DNA of 64,000 nucleotides from Saccharibacillus sacchari DSM 19268 (GCF_000585395.1 NZ_KK073875.1:3139774-3203773); one strand, 5' to 3'. Counted from the first letter of the stretch, positions 43,901-52,558 are shown. Notes: generated by a model from the letters alone, not told the origin. Made by a program: numbers and translations.

Positions 43901-44843
43901 GGGTACGGGAGGCGGCGTGACGGGAGCGGTCGAAGTGACGAAAACTGATGCGGCCGACGCCGGAATCAAACTGCCGGGAGCCGTATTCGTTCTGCAGGAT
44001 TCGGCAGGCCGCAGAGCCCCGATCACCCGCACGACGGACGAAAACGGGCAAATCGTATTCGGCAATCTTCTGTACGGTTCGTACACGTTGACGGAAACGA
44101 AAGCGCCGGAAGGGTATAAACTCGGCGATGAAGGCCCGGCGACGATCGTGATCGGAACCAAGACGCTTGCGGAAAACAACGGACGCGTAAAAACGACCGT
44201 CGAGAACGAAAAGCTTCCGAACATTCCGACGACACCGCCGACCGAGCCGGGTACGCCGACCGAGCCGGGTACGCCGACCGAGCCGGGTACGCCGATGGAA
44301 CCAGGTACGCCGACAACACCGCCGACGGAGCCAGGTACGCCGGTAACACCGACCGAGCCGCCTGTCGTGCAAGTACCTGACGAAAACATTCCGCAAGGAC
44401 CGACCGAGCCGCCGACGGACAATACGCCGCAGCAGCCTCAGCCGACCGAACCGGGAGTCGAAGTTCCGGACGAAAACACGCCGCAGGGGCCGCCCGTAGT
44501 GCCGGCTCAACCGGTTTCGCCGGAACAGCCGACGACGCCTTCGGAAAATCCCGAAGTGCCGGTACCCGTCGATCCGATCCCGCAGGGCGTTCCGCCCGTG
44601 GTTCCGGGCGAACCGGAATTCTACGTGCCGGACGGCGACGTTCCGCAAGGCACGCCTCCCGTTGTGCCGGGAACGGTAGTTCCGGGCACCGTAGTTCCTA
44701 ACGCCGATACCGACGTTCCGCAAGACGTTCCTATGCTGCCTCAGACGGGCGAAGAAAGCAAACTGCCTTATGTTTTGGCGGGCATCTGCCTGATCCTGTT
44801 TGGCTTGGTTTTGAGACGTAAAGCTTCGGTGAAAAACCGTTAA
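40974..44843 (+). CDS. LPXTG-anchored multi-domain adhesin
   Basis: 1289 residues, secreted and sortase-anchored. A signal peptide (residues 1-35: basic head, FILIMAILLTVHTFFGGFI core, cut near TYAA-EA) is followed by an acidic Gln/Glu/Ala-rich stretch to about 130. A ligand-binding domain (about 130-280) precedes five repeats of about 135 residues, with conserved DxxxxG..F segments near 316, 453, 582, 723 and 862, of the collagen-binding or isopeptide-forming fimbrial type. Then come one SpaA/Cna-B domain (about 985-1078), a Pro/Glu/Thr-rich wall-spanning stalk (1082-1252) with TEPGTP repeats, LPQTG at 1255-1259, a hydrophobic span and a basic tail. GTG 40974 follows GGAGAGGGG; ATG 40950 would need no spacer. 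No sortase gene is in the window. GC-rich compared with the island. Confidence 0.88.
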   Translation: MRNNRMGKGFILIMAILLTVHTFFGGFIASTYAAEAQPSPGGQSSDSVQVQSDNAPVQNESTSSEANASEDTQPAQGQAGESIEAQAQTPEEFASQGEATETVDPEADLEAAEKADTEETEQAAQAPVPVSENILNAVTLTDDAGQPIISDDPDRFFNGENAISLNYAWSLENGHPYTAGSVFEFDVPSQFRIYTPISDAPLIVSGEDGSGQSAGSFSVTTDGHVTVTFSEFVESHSDVAGTLTIRTELTREVVQDSTQVKLTFPIASGEQAFVLHLKPEAGLTLSKTGTADNAAGVIRWSVDLNTSEQTLRGVKLKDAIPEGLALEAESVTVTKLNKIADGSFEKGEAADPASYTLNTAAGELELDFGSGELKGAYRVDYSTKLQAGKATSFKNTAVLSAQSRQDASASATVTVQRGLQMDKKVAAYDDKNQTIDWEIRYNYGDAILIPADQARLEDRFTSGQSLIENTFQVYKGSELLVRDRDYTLTIVPESGGLRGFNLQFLQDVSAEHNIKYSTKAAIAVYAKDRITNTVTSGGIKASASQVLERNLFVKTNKGADFKKRVTSWQIAINTDRFDMRDVMMKDTFPEGGLEFQESTLVIKRENGSALVRDVDYTLTTDNGIRSGFEIKFTNAVTQRYLITYDTRYEVDWKKNQKEKSFLNSSQLDFTHEGKPRVKTSSARFWPDDLTVANGAKSGVYDPSTKEITWTIKANYNQKRVDDAAIVDRLTQGQRYMEGSLEVSDMNLTGTWLGARKGSPVDPSRYSAAYPDANNGNELKIAFPNGIDSAYWITFKTTLKGSVIEGTNVTNQAVLTGNDQTVNTWDASVNIPGGGTYTAKEGVQQADRILWKIKLNQGQSYVENARIVDTHSGNQFLDDQTFRLYRLVSSSDGKSTRGEELKRDVDYTLDIMSGDSERFELKFAKPIESAYELEYQTVIRANDREKLSNSVRFEGDGVKKGTVDSTREIIVRTTSGSGTGGGVTGAVEVTKTDAADAGIKLPGAVFVLQDSAGRRAPITRTTDENGQIVFGNLLYGSYTLTETKAPEGYKLGDEGPATIVIGTKTLAENNGRVKTTVENEKLPNIPTTPPTEPGTPTEPGTPTEPGTPMEPGTPTTPPTEPGTPVTPTEPPVVQVPDENIPQGPTEPPTDNTPQQPQPTEPGVEVPDENTPQGPPVVPAQPVSPEQPTTPSENPEVPVPVDPIPQGVPPVVPGEPEFYVPDGDVPQGTPPVVPGTVVPGTVVPNADTDVPQDVPMLPQTGEESKLPYVLAGICLILFGLVLRRKASVKNR
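44240..44345 (+). repeat. Tandem TEPGTP codon repeats in the adhesin stalk
   Basis: About 15-base units coding for (T)EPGTP repeat several times in nearly identical form, then in looser form with PPTEPGTP and VPDENTPQGP-like units. Such repeats can change copy number by slippage and so vary stalk length. Confidence 0.8.
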
Positions 44844-44856
44844 AACTTCTTTTCTC

Positions 44857-44902
44857 AATCTTGCTTTCGATACCTGTATCGGATCGAAAGCAAGGTTTTT
44901 TT
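44857..44902 (+). terminator. Terminator of the adhesin gene
   Basis: CTTGCTTTCGAT (44860-44871) pairs perfectly with ATCGAAAGCAAG (44883-44894), followed by a run of T. Confidence 0.9.
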
Positions 44903-44931
44903 CTTTATGGCCTAACATTTAAAATGATATA

Positions 44932-45794
44932 ATGAAGTCAAAACACAGAGCTCCGCATCACGAATACACATCTTTGTTTGATCAATCGAAAACAAGCAAT
45001 TGTCCAAAGAAGAACTGACTCAAAAAACGGGCAGGTTGGATATTCGCGCCGAGACGCGTAAAGGCGTTCTGATCAACATTGAAATGCAAGTTGCGGAACA
45101 AAAATACATGGCACAAAGAACCTTGTTTTATTTCAGCAAATTGTATGCGGATACGATCAAGGCCGGCGAAGAATATCAAAAGCTCAAAAAAACGATCATG
45201 ATTAATATTCTGGATTTTGAACTGCTGGATGCCGGGCGCTATCATACAACATTCCATTTGTACGAGGATCAGGATCGCAACCTAAAATTGACGGACGATT
45301 TGCAAATTCACTTTATCGAACTTCCCGTATTGGGCAGAGTGCAAAGAAATTTTTCGGACCCTCTTCATCGTTGGCTTACTTTTATGGACGAAGATATTGA
45401 AGAACCTGAATTAAAGGAGCTGATCAGCATGGATAAATCGATTCGCGAAGCGGAAGACCGGCTTGAGTATTTTAGCGGCAATCCCGAAGTCCGACGCTTG
45501 TACGAAGCACGCGAGTATGCCAAATACGAATGGAACAGCATGCGCAGAGAGAGCTTGGAGCAAGGATTGGAAGAAGGACGGAAAGAAGGAAAAGAACTAG
45601 GGATCAAGCAAGGTATCGAACAAGGTATCGAACAAGGTATTGAACAAGGCAGGAGGGCAGCTTTAGCAGCGAGCGTGCAGCGCATGCTGGATAAAAGTTA
45701 TGCAGTCCCCGAAATCGCCGAGCTGCTTGGACTAACGGAAAAAGAAGTCGGCGAATTGATTCTGCTTTTATCGGATTCCGACAAAAACGCATAA
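44932..45794 (+). pseudogene. Rpn/PD-(D/E)XK transposase-nuclease gene, decayed
   Basis: The main frame (45000-45794, 264 residues) matches the PDDEXK_2 family: LDIRAETRKGVLINIEMQ has the catalytic Asp and ExQ, then the helical region typical of Rpn-like nucleases, and a C-terminal EQGLEEGRKEG tail. It lacks about 50-60 N-terminal residues; the only start is TTG 45000 without a ribosome site. A different frame just upstream (ATG 44932) reads MKSKHRAPHHEYTSLFDQSK, an N-terminus reminiscent of the PHHPYDKAYK start of the intact Rpn gene at 52.4 kb, before running into a stop. I infer an internal deletion with a frameshift. If TTG 45000 is used, a truncated protein could still be made. Confidence 0.65.
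45601..45648 (+). repeat. Four 12-base tandem repeats (GIEQ codons)
   Basis: Near-identical 12-base units coding GIKQ-GIEQ-GIEQ-GIEQ within the tail of the Rpn-like gene. The unit keeps the frame, so copy number can change without a frameshift. Confidence 0.85.
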
Positions 45795-45894
45795 GCCTAA
45801 AAATTGCCTCGCTTCCTTACAGCGATCAATCCGAAAGCCAGTTATTCAACAACATGCGTTTTCCATGCCGCTTTTTCGGTTAATTGAATCTAAC

Positions 45895-45940
45895 AACGAT
45901 TTTCGACCAGGCGATCCGCGCTCGGAAAAATCGTTTTTAC
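45895..45940 (+). terminator. Terminator upstream of hpf
   Basis: AACGATTTT (45895-45903) pairs with AAAATCGTT (45927-45935), continuing into TTTTT. It ends transcription from the Rpn-like remnant ahead of the hpf promoter. Confidence 0.7.
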
Positions 45941-45946
45941 ACAAAA

Positions 45947-45988
45947 CGTTAACACTGTTTTTACTCGGCGTTAACGCTGTGTTATAAT
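45947..45988 (+). promoter_or_regulatory. hpf promoter with two 12-bp direct repeats
   Basis: Sigma-A-like boxes TTTACT (45960-45965) and TATAAT (45983-45988), spacer 17. CGTTAACRCTGT occurs at 45947-45958, just upstream of the -35, and again at 45969-45980, inside the spacer, exactly 22 bases apart (two helical turns). A regulator bound to both would cover the promoter. Confidence 0.6.
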
Positions 45989-46011
45989 GGTGACATAAGG
46001 AGGAGTGCCCT

Positions 46012-46572
46012 ATGGATTTTGCGATTCGAGGACAACAAATTGAGGTTACTGACGCTCTGAGAGATTATATCGACAAGAGACTCAGCCGACTTGAAAAGTA
46101 CTTCGATATTCCCCCGGCTACGGAGGGTGCCGTGACGCTCAGCGTGACAAGAGGCATTCACAAGGTCGAGGTGACGATTCCTCTTCCCGGCGGCGTGTTC
46201 CTTCGCGCCGAAGACCGCAGCGACGATATGTACACGTCGATCGATTCGGTACTGTCGAAGCTGGAACGTCAGATTCGTAAGCACAAGACCAAAATGAACC
46301 GCAGATTCCGTCAAGACGAAAGTCTCAAGGGACTTTTCGTGGACGAAGGCGCGAATGCTTCCGTTTCTCCATCCACGGATGAAGAAGAGGATGAACTCCA
46401 AGTCGTGCGCAACAAGCGTTTCCTGCTGAAACCGATGGACGTCGAAGAAGCGATCCTGCAAATGAACATGATCGGCCACAACTTCTTCGTATTTTCGAAC
46501 ATCGAATCCGAAACGGTTAACGTCGTATATCGTCGTAACGACGGCAAATACGGCCTGATCGAACAGGAATAA
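46012..46572 (+). CDS. hpf: Ribosome hibernation promoting factor, long form
   Basis: Long HPF dimerises 70S ribosomes into inactive 100S particles in stationary phase. 186 residues: N-terminal S30AE domain beginning MDFAIRGQQIEVTDALRDY, a charged linker (about 95-130), and the C-terminal dimerisation domain ending FVFSNIESETVNVVYRRNDG. AAGGAGG 8-9 bases before the ATG. Located directly before secA as in Bacillus and relatives. The terminator after the gene separates it from secA. Confidence 0.95.
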   Translation: MDFAIRGQQIEVTDALRDYIDKRLSRLEKYFDIPPATEGAVTLSVTRGIHKVEVTIPLPGGVFLRAEDRSDDMYTSIDSVLSKLERQIRKHKTKMNRRFRQDESLKGLFVDEGANASVSPSTDEEEDELQVVRNKRFLLKPMDVEEAILQMNMIGHNFFVFSNIESETVNVVYRRNDGKYGLIEQE

Positions 46573-46610
46573 CGACTCACTTTCACAAAAAAATCATGAA
46601 TTTTGAAGAA

Positions 46611-46645
46611 AAAGAGTCTTATCCGCACCGGATAAGGCTCTTTCT
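46611..46645 (+). terminator. Terminator after hpf
   Basis: A 15-bp stem (AAAGAGTCTTATCCG pairing with CGGATAAGGCTCTTT, one G-T pair) with a CAC loop and a short T stretch at its foot. Confidence 0.75.
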
Positions 46646-46769
46646 GCGTATATAATATGTTGAGAAGTTTTACGGATCCTTGCTGGGTGGGCTCTTACGC
46701 GGTTGCCCGTGTCCGCTCAAGCTGGTACAATTTAGGCAAACCATCCGTTTTGCACGAAAGGGGCACAAC

Positions 46770-49217
46770 ATGTTAGGACTTGTCAAAAAAATCTTCGGGG
46801 ATATGAACGAACGTGACGTCAAAAAGTTCATGCGTACCGTCGACATCATCAATAAAATGGAACCCGATTTCGAAAAACTCACGGACGAGCAGCTTAAAAA
46901 TAAAACGGTCGAATTTCGCGAACGTTTAGCCAAGGGAGAATCGATTGACAGTCTGTTGCCGGAAGCTTTCGCGACGACGCGCGAAGCGTCCAAGCGTACG
47001 CTCGGCAAACGCCATTACGACGTTCAGTTGGTCGGCGGCATCGCTCTGCATAACGGCCGAATCGCGGAAATGAAAACCGGCGAAGGCAAGACGCTGGTCG
47101 GCACCCTTCCGGTTTATTTGAATGCACTCGCGGGCCAAGGCGTGCACGTCGTTACCGTCAACGATTACCTGGCTCAGCGCGACAGCGAAGAAATGGCTCA
47201 AGTCTATAACTTCCTGGGCATGACCGTAGGTCTGAACTTGAGCGGCATGGAACATGCGCAAAAGCAAGAAGCTTACGGCTGCGACATCACGTACGGAACG
47301 AACAACGAGTACGGCTTCGACTATCTGCGCGACAACATGGTGTTGTACAAAGAGCAGATGGTTCAACGTCCGCTCTATTTCTGCATTATCGACGAAGTAG
47401 ACTCCATTCTCGTCGACGAAGCGCGTACGCCGCTGATCATCTCCGGTCAAGCGCAAAAATCGACGGAACTGTATTTCCTCGCGGACCGCTTCGTGAAGCG
47501 TCTGCAGGCGGAAGAGGATTACACGGTCGATATCAAGGTCAAATCCGTATCGCTGTCCGATAAAGGCGCCGCGAAAGCAGAACGCGATTTTGGCATCGAC
47601 AACCTGTACGACCAGAAGCATGTCATGCTCAATCACCATATCGTTCAAGCGCTGAAAGCCAACGTTATCATGCGCCGCGACGTGGATTACGTGGTCGTTG
47701 AAGACGAAGTCGTCATCGTTGACGAATTCACGGGCCGCCTGATGGCGGGACGCCGCTACAGCGACGGCCTGCACCAAGCGATCGAAGCGAAAGAAGGCAT
47801 CACGGTTCAAAACGAAAGCATGACGCTTGCGACGATCACGTTCCAAAACTACTTCCGCATGTACCGCAAGCTGGCCGGCATGACCGGTACGGCCAAGACG
47901 GAGGAAGAAGAATTCAAAAAGATCTACGGACTTGAAGTCCTTCAAGTACCGACGAACCGTCCGAACCAACGCATCGATGCGCCGGACGTCGTGTATAAGA
48001 GCGTAGCCAGCAAATTCCGCGCCGTCGTGGCCGAGATCGAAGAGCGTCACGCCAAAAACCAACCGATCCTGGTCGGTACGGTATCGATCGAGAACTCCGA
48101 AGTGCTGTCGGAAATGCTCAAGAAAAAAGGCATTCGTCACCAGGTGTTGAACGCCAAGTATCACGCCGAAGAAGCCGAGATCATTTCGAGCGCCGGGCAA
48201 GCCGGTTCCGTTACGATCGCGACCAACATGGCGGGACGCGGTACCGACATCGTATTGGGCGAAGGCGTGCATGACGTCGGCGGCCTGCATATCATCGGTA
48301 CCGAGCGCCACGAATCGCGCCGGATCGATAACCAGCTGCGCGGCCGTGCCGGACGTCAAGGCGACCCGGGTTCGACGCAGTTCTACCTGTCGCTCGGCGA
48401 CGAATTGATGAAGCGTTTCGGCGCGGACAACGTGTTGAACATGATGGAGCGTCTGGGCTTCGAAGAAGACCAACCGATCGAAAGCCGCATGATCACGCGT
48501 GCCGTCGAATCCGCTCAGAAGCGCGTAGAAGGCAACAACTTCGATACGCGCAAAGTCGTTCTCCAATACGATGACGTGATGAACCAACAGCGCGGCGTCA
48601 TCTACAAACAGCGTATGGAACTGCTTGAGGCCGACAACGTGAAGCAGATCGTGCTCGACATGATCCGCGGCACCATCGAACGGATCGTCGAAGCGCATAC
48701 GGGCGACGACATCCCGGAAAACTGGGAGCTGCAAGAAGTGGCGGACTACATCAACGCCAAGCTGCTTGAAGAAGGCGAAATCACTCGCGACGAGCTGTGG
48801 GGCAAAGAAGCTTCCGAAATCACGGAATATCTGTACGATAAAGTTCAACAGCGTTACGACGAGCGCGAAGCTTCGCTTGGAGAAGCCATGGTTCGCGAAT
48901 TCGAGAAAGTTATCGCGCTGCGTGCGGTTGACCGTAAATGGATGGATCATATCGATGCGATGGATCAACTGCGCCAAGGTATCCACCTGCGTGCTTACGG
49001 CGGTACGGACCCTCTGCGCGAGTACCAATTCGAAGGCTATGAAATGTTCAACCAGATGATCGCCAGCATTCAGGAAGAGGTTGCGACGTACATCATGAAA
49101 GCACGCGTCGAATCGAACCAACAGCGTGAAGCGGTTATCGATGAGAAGAAGATCAGCACGAACAGCCCGACACCGGAGAAAAAGGCTTCCCGCAAAGAGC
49201 GTCGCGCTCAACGTTAA
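46770..49217 (+). CDS. secA: Preprotein translocase ATPase SecA
   Basis: Motor of the Sec pathway; drives secreted proteins such as the adhesin of this window through SecYEG. 815 residues: N-terminal [18 protein letters not shown], Walker A in [16 protein letters not shown], preprotein cross-linking domain, [16 protein letters not shown] (DEAD box), [10 protein letters not shown] and [20 protein letters not shown]. The C-terminus ends [12 protein letters not shown] and lacks the CxCxGSGKKxKxCHG zinc motif found at the end of most Bacillus SecA proteins. ATG 46770 with GAAAGGGG 7 bases upstream; longer in-frame sequence to 46680 is not coding-like. Confidence 0.97.
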   Translation: MLGLVKKIFGDMNERDVKKFMRTVDIINKMEPDFEKLTDEQLKNKTVEFRERLAKGESIDSLLPEAFATTREASKRTLGKRHYDVQLVGGIALHNGRIAEMKTGEGKTLVGTLPVYLNALAGQGVHVVTVNDYLAQRDSEEMAQVYNFLGMTVGLNLSGMEHAQKQEAYGCDITYGTNNEYGFDYLRDNMVLYKEQMVQRPLYFCIIDEVDSILVDEARTPLIISGQAQKSTELYFLADRFVKRLQAEEDYTVDIKVKSVSLSDKGAAKAERDFGIDNLYDQKHVMLNHHIVQALKANVIMRRDVDYVVVEDEVVIVDEFTGRLMAGRRYSDGLHQAIEAKEGITVQNESMTLATITFQNYFRMYRKLAGMTGTAKTEEEEFKKIYGLEVLQVPTNRPNQRIDAPDVVYKSVASKFRAVVAEIEERHAKNQPILVGTVSIENSEVLSEMLKKKGIRHQVLNAKYHAEEAEIISSAGQAGSVTIATNMAGRGTDIVLGEGVHDVGGLHIIGTERHESRRIDNQLRGRAGRQGDPGSTQFYLSLGDELMKRFGADNVLNMMERLGFEEDQPIESRMITRAVESAQKRVEGNNFDTRKVVLQYDDVMNQQRGVIYKQRMELLEADNVKQIVLDMIRGTIERIVEAHTGDDIPENWELQEVADYINAKLLEEGEITRDELWGKEASEITEYLYDKVQQRYDEREASLGEAMVREFEKVIALRAVDRKWMDHIDAMDQLRQGIHLRAYGGTDPLREYQFEGYEMFNQMIASIQEEVATYIMKARVESNQQREAVIDEKKISTNSPTPEKKASRKERRAQR

Positions 49218-49360
49218 GATTGCGGTAGACCCATTTTAAAGATAGTCAAGCAACGGCCCGGTTCCAGGAGGCGACTTCCGGGATCGGGCCGCAGGGCTGT
49301 CTAAGGTGATAAAAAGGAAGACGATTACGTTTTCCCATACTATAGAAGAGGTGACGACAT

Positions 49361-50474
49361 ATGATCGATCCGTCAGTCAAGCAGGATCTGCGCGAAATGG
49401 CGCAGAAATTAACCAACCTTAGGGGGTCTCTTTGACTTAGATCTGAAGCAAGAACTGATCTCCAACTTCGAAGAGAAAATGTCCGCACCGGATTTTTGGG
49501 ACGATAACGATAAAGCGCAAGCCGTTATCGCAGAAATGAACGCCGTCAAAGGTTCGGTCGACCAATATGCGAAGCTGCAGCAGGATTACGACGATGCCGC
49601 GCTGATGGCCGAACTGGCCGATGAGGAAGACGACCAAGATATGGCTAACGAAGTCGCTGGAAGCATTGAAGACCTCGTTAAGCGGGTCAGCGAATTCGAA
49701 CTGCAGCTGCTGCTCAGCGAACCTTACGATAAGCTCAATGCAATCTTGGAGCTTCACCCGGGCGCAGGCGGCACGGAGTCGCAGGACTGGGGAGAAATGC
49801 TGTTCCGTATGTATAGACGTTGGGCGGAAAAACGCGGCTTTAAAGTCGAGACGCTCGACTACTTGCCGGGCGACGAAGCCGGCATCAAAAGCGTTACGCT
49901 GCTGATCAAGGGCTATAATGCCTACGGCTATCTGAAAGCGGAAAAAGGCGTGCACCGCCTGGTTCGCATCTCGCCGTTCGATTCGTCGGGCAGACGCCAT
50001 ACGTCGTTCGTGTCTTGCGACGTCGTACCGGAAATCGACGATACGATCGATATCGAGATTCGTACGGAAGACCTGAAGGTCGATACTTACCGCGCAAGCG
50101 GCGCCGGCGGCCAGCATATCAATACGACCGACTCGGCGATCCGCATTACCCACCTTCCGACCGGAATCGTGGTTACCTGTCAGAACGAACGCTCGCAGAT
50201 TAAAAACCGCGCGCAAGCCATGACCATGCTGCGTTCCAAGCTGTATGAGCGCAAGATCGAAGAGCAGAAGCAGGAACTGGCCGAGATTCGCGGCGAGCAA
50301 TCCGAGATCGGTTGGGGCAGCCAAATCCGTTCGTACGTGTTCCACCCGTACAACATGGTCAAAGACCATCGTACAGCGCATGAAACCGGCAATATCGGCG
50401 CGGTGATGGACGGCGATCTGGACGGATTCGTCGATGCTTATCTGCGCAGCCAACTGAAGATCGAAACGGAGTAA
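49361..50474 (+). CDS. prfB: Peptide chain release factor 2, programmed +1 frameshift
   Basis: RF2 ends translation at TGA and TAA. The coding sequence is join(49361..49432, 49434..50474), 370 residues. The first part ([17 protein letters not shown]..) runs to CTT TGA C at 49430-49436; AGGGGG (49421-49426) upstream acts as the internal Shine-Dalgarno-like stimulator, and the ribosome slips +1 to read GAC. After the shift: SPF-type recognition ([13 protein letters not shown]) and the GGQ loop ([15 protein letters not shown]). GAGGTG 7 bases before ATG. The window's annotation would be wrong if the shift were not joined. Confidence 0.97.
49430..49436 (+). promoter_or_regulatory. prfB +1 frameshift site
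   Basis: CTT-TGA-C with AGGGGG three bases upstream of CTT and in-frame UGA recognised by RF2 itself; the well-known autoregulatory slip site. Confidence 0.97.
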
Positions 50475-50483
50475 ACGAGAACG

Positions 50484-51365
50484 ATGAAAACAAGCAAAGG
50501 CGGCAGAAAGCCGCTGGTCCCGATCGACGGTACCCAACGCAATGTACTGGATGCGGTGCTGATTATCGTAGGGGCTTTTATCACGGCGCTCGCGTTTAAC
50601 CTGTTCCTGTTACCTAACCAGATCGCATCCGGTGGCGTATCGGGGTTGTCGATCATCATCAAGGAATGGTTCGGCTTTGAGCCAGCATTTACCCAATGGA
50701 TCTTCAATATTCCGTTGTTTGTCGCAGGCGTTATTTTTCTGGGCAAAAAGTACGGTGCGCGTACATTGATCGGCACCATTTGTTTACCTTTGTTCATCTA
50801 CGTCACGCGCGATTGGCCGATCTCGACCACTAACCCGCTGCTTGGAGCCTTATATGGCGGTATTGGAGTCGGGTTGGGCCTTGGACTCGTTTTCCGCGGA
50901 CGTGGATCGACGGGCGGCTTGTCCATCGTGGCGCAGCTGCTGCAAAAATTCAGCGGGCTTAGCTTATCGCTCTGCGTTATGCTGGTCGACGGTTCGGTCA
51001 TCATGCTGGCAGGCTTTACCCTGTCGCTAGAAAATGCGCTGTACGCGTTGATCGGCCTGTACGTTACCGGAAAAGTGATCGACGCCGTAGAGATGGGCCT
51101 GGGTTATACGAAAGTGGCCTATATCATTACGGATAAGCGCGAAGAGCTCACGCAGGTCATTCTGAAAGATCTCGATCGCGGTTTAACCGAGTTGACAGGC
51201 AAAGGCGGCTATACGGGGGAGTCTCGTCCTGTCTTAATGGTCGTTATCGGGCAAAGCGAGACCAGTCGATTGAAAACTTTGGTACGCTCCGTCGACCCGG
51301 AAGCTTTTGTGGTTATCAGCAATGCGCAGGAAGTGTTAGGCAAAGGGTTTAAGATTCAAATGTAA
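50484..51365 (+). CDS. yitT: YitT family membrane protein
   Basis: 293 residues. Five to six membrane segments in the first 200 residues (starting VLDAVLIIVGAFITALAFNLFLL; FNIPLFVAGVIFLG; GGIGVGLGLGLVF; LSLCVMLVDGSVIMLAGF), with the conserved FLLPNQIASGGVSG and RGRGSTGG loops, then the soluble DUF2179 domain (AYIITDKREELTQVILKDL..). Function in Bacillus is unknown (BCR, YitT family). Starts 9 bases after prfB, so probably cotranscribed with it. Weak ribosome site. Confidence 0.9.
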   Translation: MKTSKGGRKPLVPIDGTQRNVLDAVLIIVGAFITALAFNLFLLPNQIASGGVSGLSIIIKEWFGFEPAFTQWIFNIPLFVAGVIFLGKKYGARTLIGTICLPLFIYVTRDWPISTTNPLLGALYGGIGVGLGLGLVFRGRGSTGGLSIVAQLLQKFSGLSLSLCVMLVDGSVIMLAGFTLSLENALYALIGLYVTGKVIDAVEMGLGYTKVAYIITDKREELTQVILKDLDRGLTELTGKGGYTGESRPVLMVVIGQSETSRLKTLVRSVDPEAFVVISNAQEVLGKGFKIQM

Positions 51366-51385
51366 TCCTTTTTAAAAAGAAAAAA

Positions 51386-51428
51386 GAGAGCCGCTTTTCA
51401 GGTCGTTAGATCTGAAAAGCGGCTCTTT
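51386..51428. terminator. Bidirectional terminator between yitT and the rpn gene
   Basis: GAGCCGCTTTTCAG (51388-51401) and CTGAAAAGCGGCTC (51412-51425) form a perfect 14-bp stem with T runs on the plus-strand side (TTTTA) and A runs upstream that act as T runs for the minus-strand gene. Confidence 0.9.
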
Positions 51429-51454
51429 TAATCATAAAAACAGTGCAGCGTCAA

Positions 51455-52447
51455 TCAAGACGGGTTCTCGTTCTGCAATTCTTCCACGTCACTCAGACTC
51501 AAGCCCGTCAAGCGCGCGACTTGCGCGGCGCTCATACCTTCTTTCAACAGATTACGCGCGATTTTTAAACTAGCGGAAGCTTCTCCTTCAATACGCCCTT
51601 CGGCGAGCCCTTCCGCCAACCCATCTTCCAAACCTTTTCTACGCATTTCATAGTACTCGTCGCGCAATGCTTTTGTCAGATTCGAAATCATGATATCTAC
51701 TCCTTTCGGATCTTCATATTCGTCGAGAATATGACCGATTTTTTCGGTTTCTTTGGGATTCGTCATTTTGAACCAGGACTTGAATAGTTGAAACAGTTCA
51801 GGGTTCAGGTTTTTCAATATTTGGCTCGACTTCCTCAACCGATTGGTAAAAGGCACTGCTCCCGGATTTTGCTCAACGAGAAAAATCAGCCCGATTAAAT
51901 TGCCCATTTCCTCCAACTGCTGCGCATCCAGCCTTTTCACATCCAGGAGCACATAACGAAAATTGAGCAATTCTGCACCAAAATGGTGTTCGCCCTCCAT
52001 CATTTCCCGCAAAGAACGAACCGCTGTCCATTTTGCGTTGCCATTATATAAAACGATCGGAACAACGGCAGGGAGTTTATGGTTTTTTCGGCGCTTCTCC
52101 GACTGTGGCGTGTTGTTCTGTACATCCCGCCAAATCTCGGTCATATACGTAAGTAACCGATGCGGCATTTGAAAATCAACCCTCGATTGAAACTCCAGCA
52201 ATACATAAAAGTAAAACTCTTGTCCATTCAATTGCGCTCTGTAAACAAGATCCGCTTCTTTTTCTTTATAATCGCTCAAAACATAGGACTTGTCGACCCT
52301 AATTAAGTCGTCAGTACCCAACTTTTTCGCCCAGTCTCCCGGAACGAAATGATGGAGTAGTTCAGCGAACATCGTGCGACTGGAAAGCAGCACTTTGTAT
52401 GCTTTGTCGTAGGGGTGATGAGGCTCATCCGGTTTGTTCGGCGGCAT
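51455..52447 (-). CDS. Rpn family recombination-promoting nuclease
   Basis: 330 residues, the PF04754/YhgA-like type of putative transposase. Starts MPPNKPDEPHHPYDKAYKVLL; the nuclease core carries EADLVYRAQ (Asp) and FYFYVLLEFQS (the ExQ motif), then PAVVPIVLYNGNAKW. The C-terminal tail LEDGLAEGLAEGRIEGEAS is a repeated Glu/Gly-rich motif, and AAQVARLTGLSLSDVEEL is a short helix-turn-helix-like end. Escherichia coli Rpn proteins are DNA endonucleases that raise RecA-independent recombination. GGGAAGG lies 6 bases before ATG. Between two conserved operons and facing away, it looks inserted. Its promoter region overlaps a LexA-box-like palindrome. Confidence 0.85.
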   Translation of the reverse strand: MPPNKPDEPHHPYDKAYKVLLSSRTMFAELLHHFVPGDWAKKLGTDDLIRVDKSYVLSDYKEKEADLVYRAQLNGQEFYFYVLLEFQSRVDFQMPHRLLTYMTEIWRDVQNNTPQSEKRRKNHKLPAVVPIVLYNGNAKWTAVRSLREMMEGEHHFGAELLNFRYVLLDVKRLDAQQLEEMGNLIGLIFLVEQNPGAVPFTNRLRKSSQILKNLNPELFQLFKSWFKMTNPKETEKIGHILDEYEDPKGVDIMISNLTKALRDEYYEMRRKGLEDGLAEGLAEGRIEGEASASLKIARNLLKEGMSAAQVARLTGLSLSDVEELQNENPS

Positions 52448-52532
52448 ATCCGACCTTCCCTTCTCTGATTCAGATATTCAATAGAAGATCGCGCCCGGGT
52501 CGGGTGTGCGCCTTGTCTTTTCCTTTATACAT

Positions 52533-52538
52533 ATTATA
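52533..52538 (-). promoter_or_regulatory. Candidate -10 box of the rpn gene
   Basis: TATAAT on the minus strand (plus 52533-52538), about 85 bases before the ATG; the -35 hexamer at 52556-52561 (TTCCTT) is poor, which fits a regulated promoter. Confidence 0.5.
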
Positions 52539-52558
52539 AGGGATATGAACTAAAAAAG

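Noticed and set aside
45601-45648. CRISPR-like repeats
   Set aside because: 12-base units without spacers, in frame within a gene; not a CRISPR array.
46926-49211. 761-codon minus-strand open frame opposite secA
   Set aside because: Shadow of secA codon usage; no motif or ribosome site.
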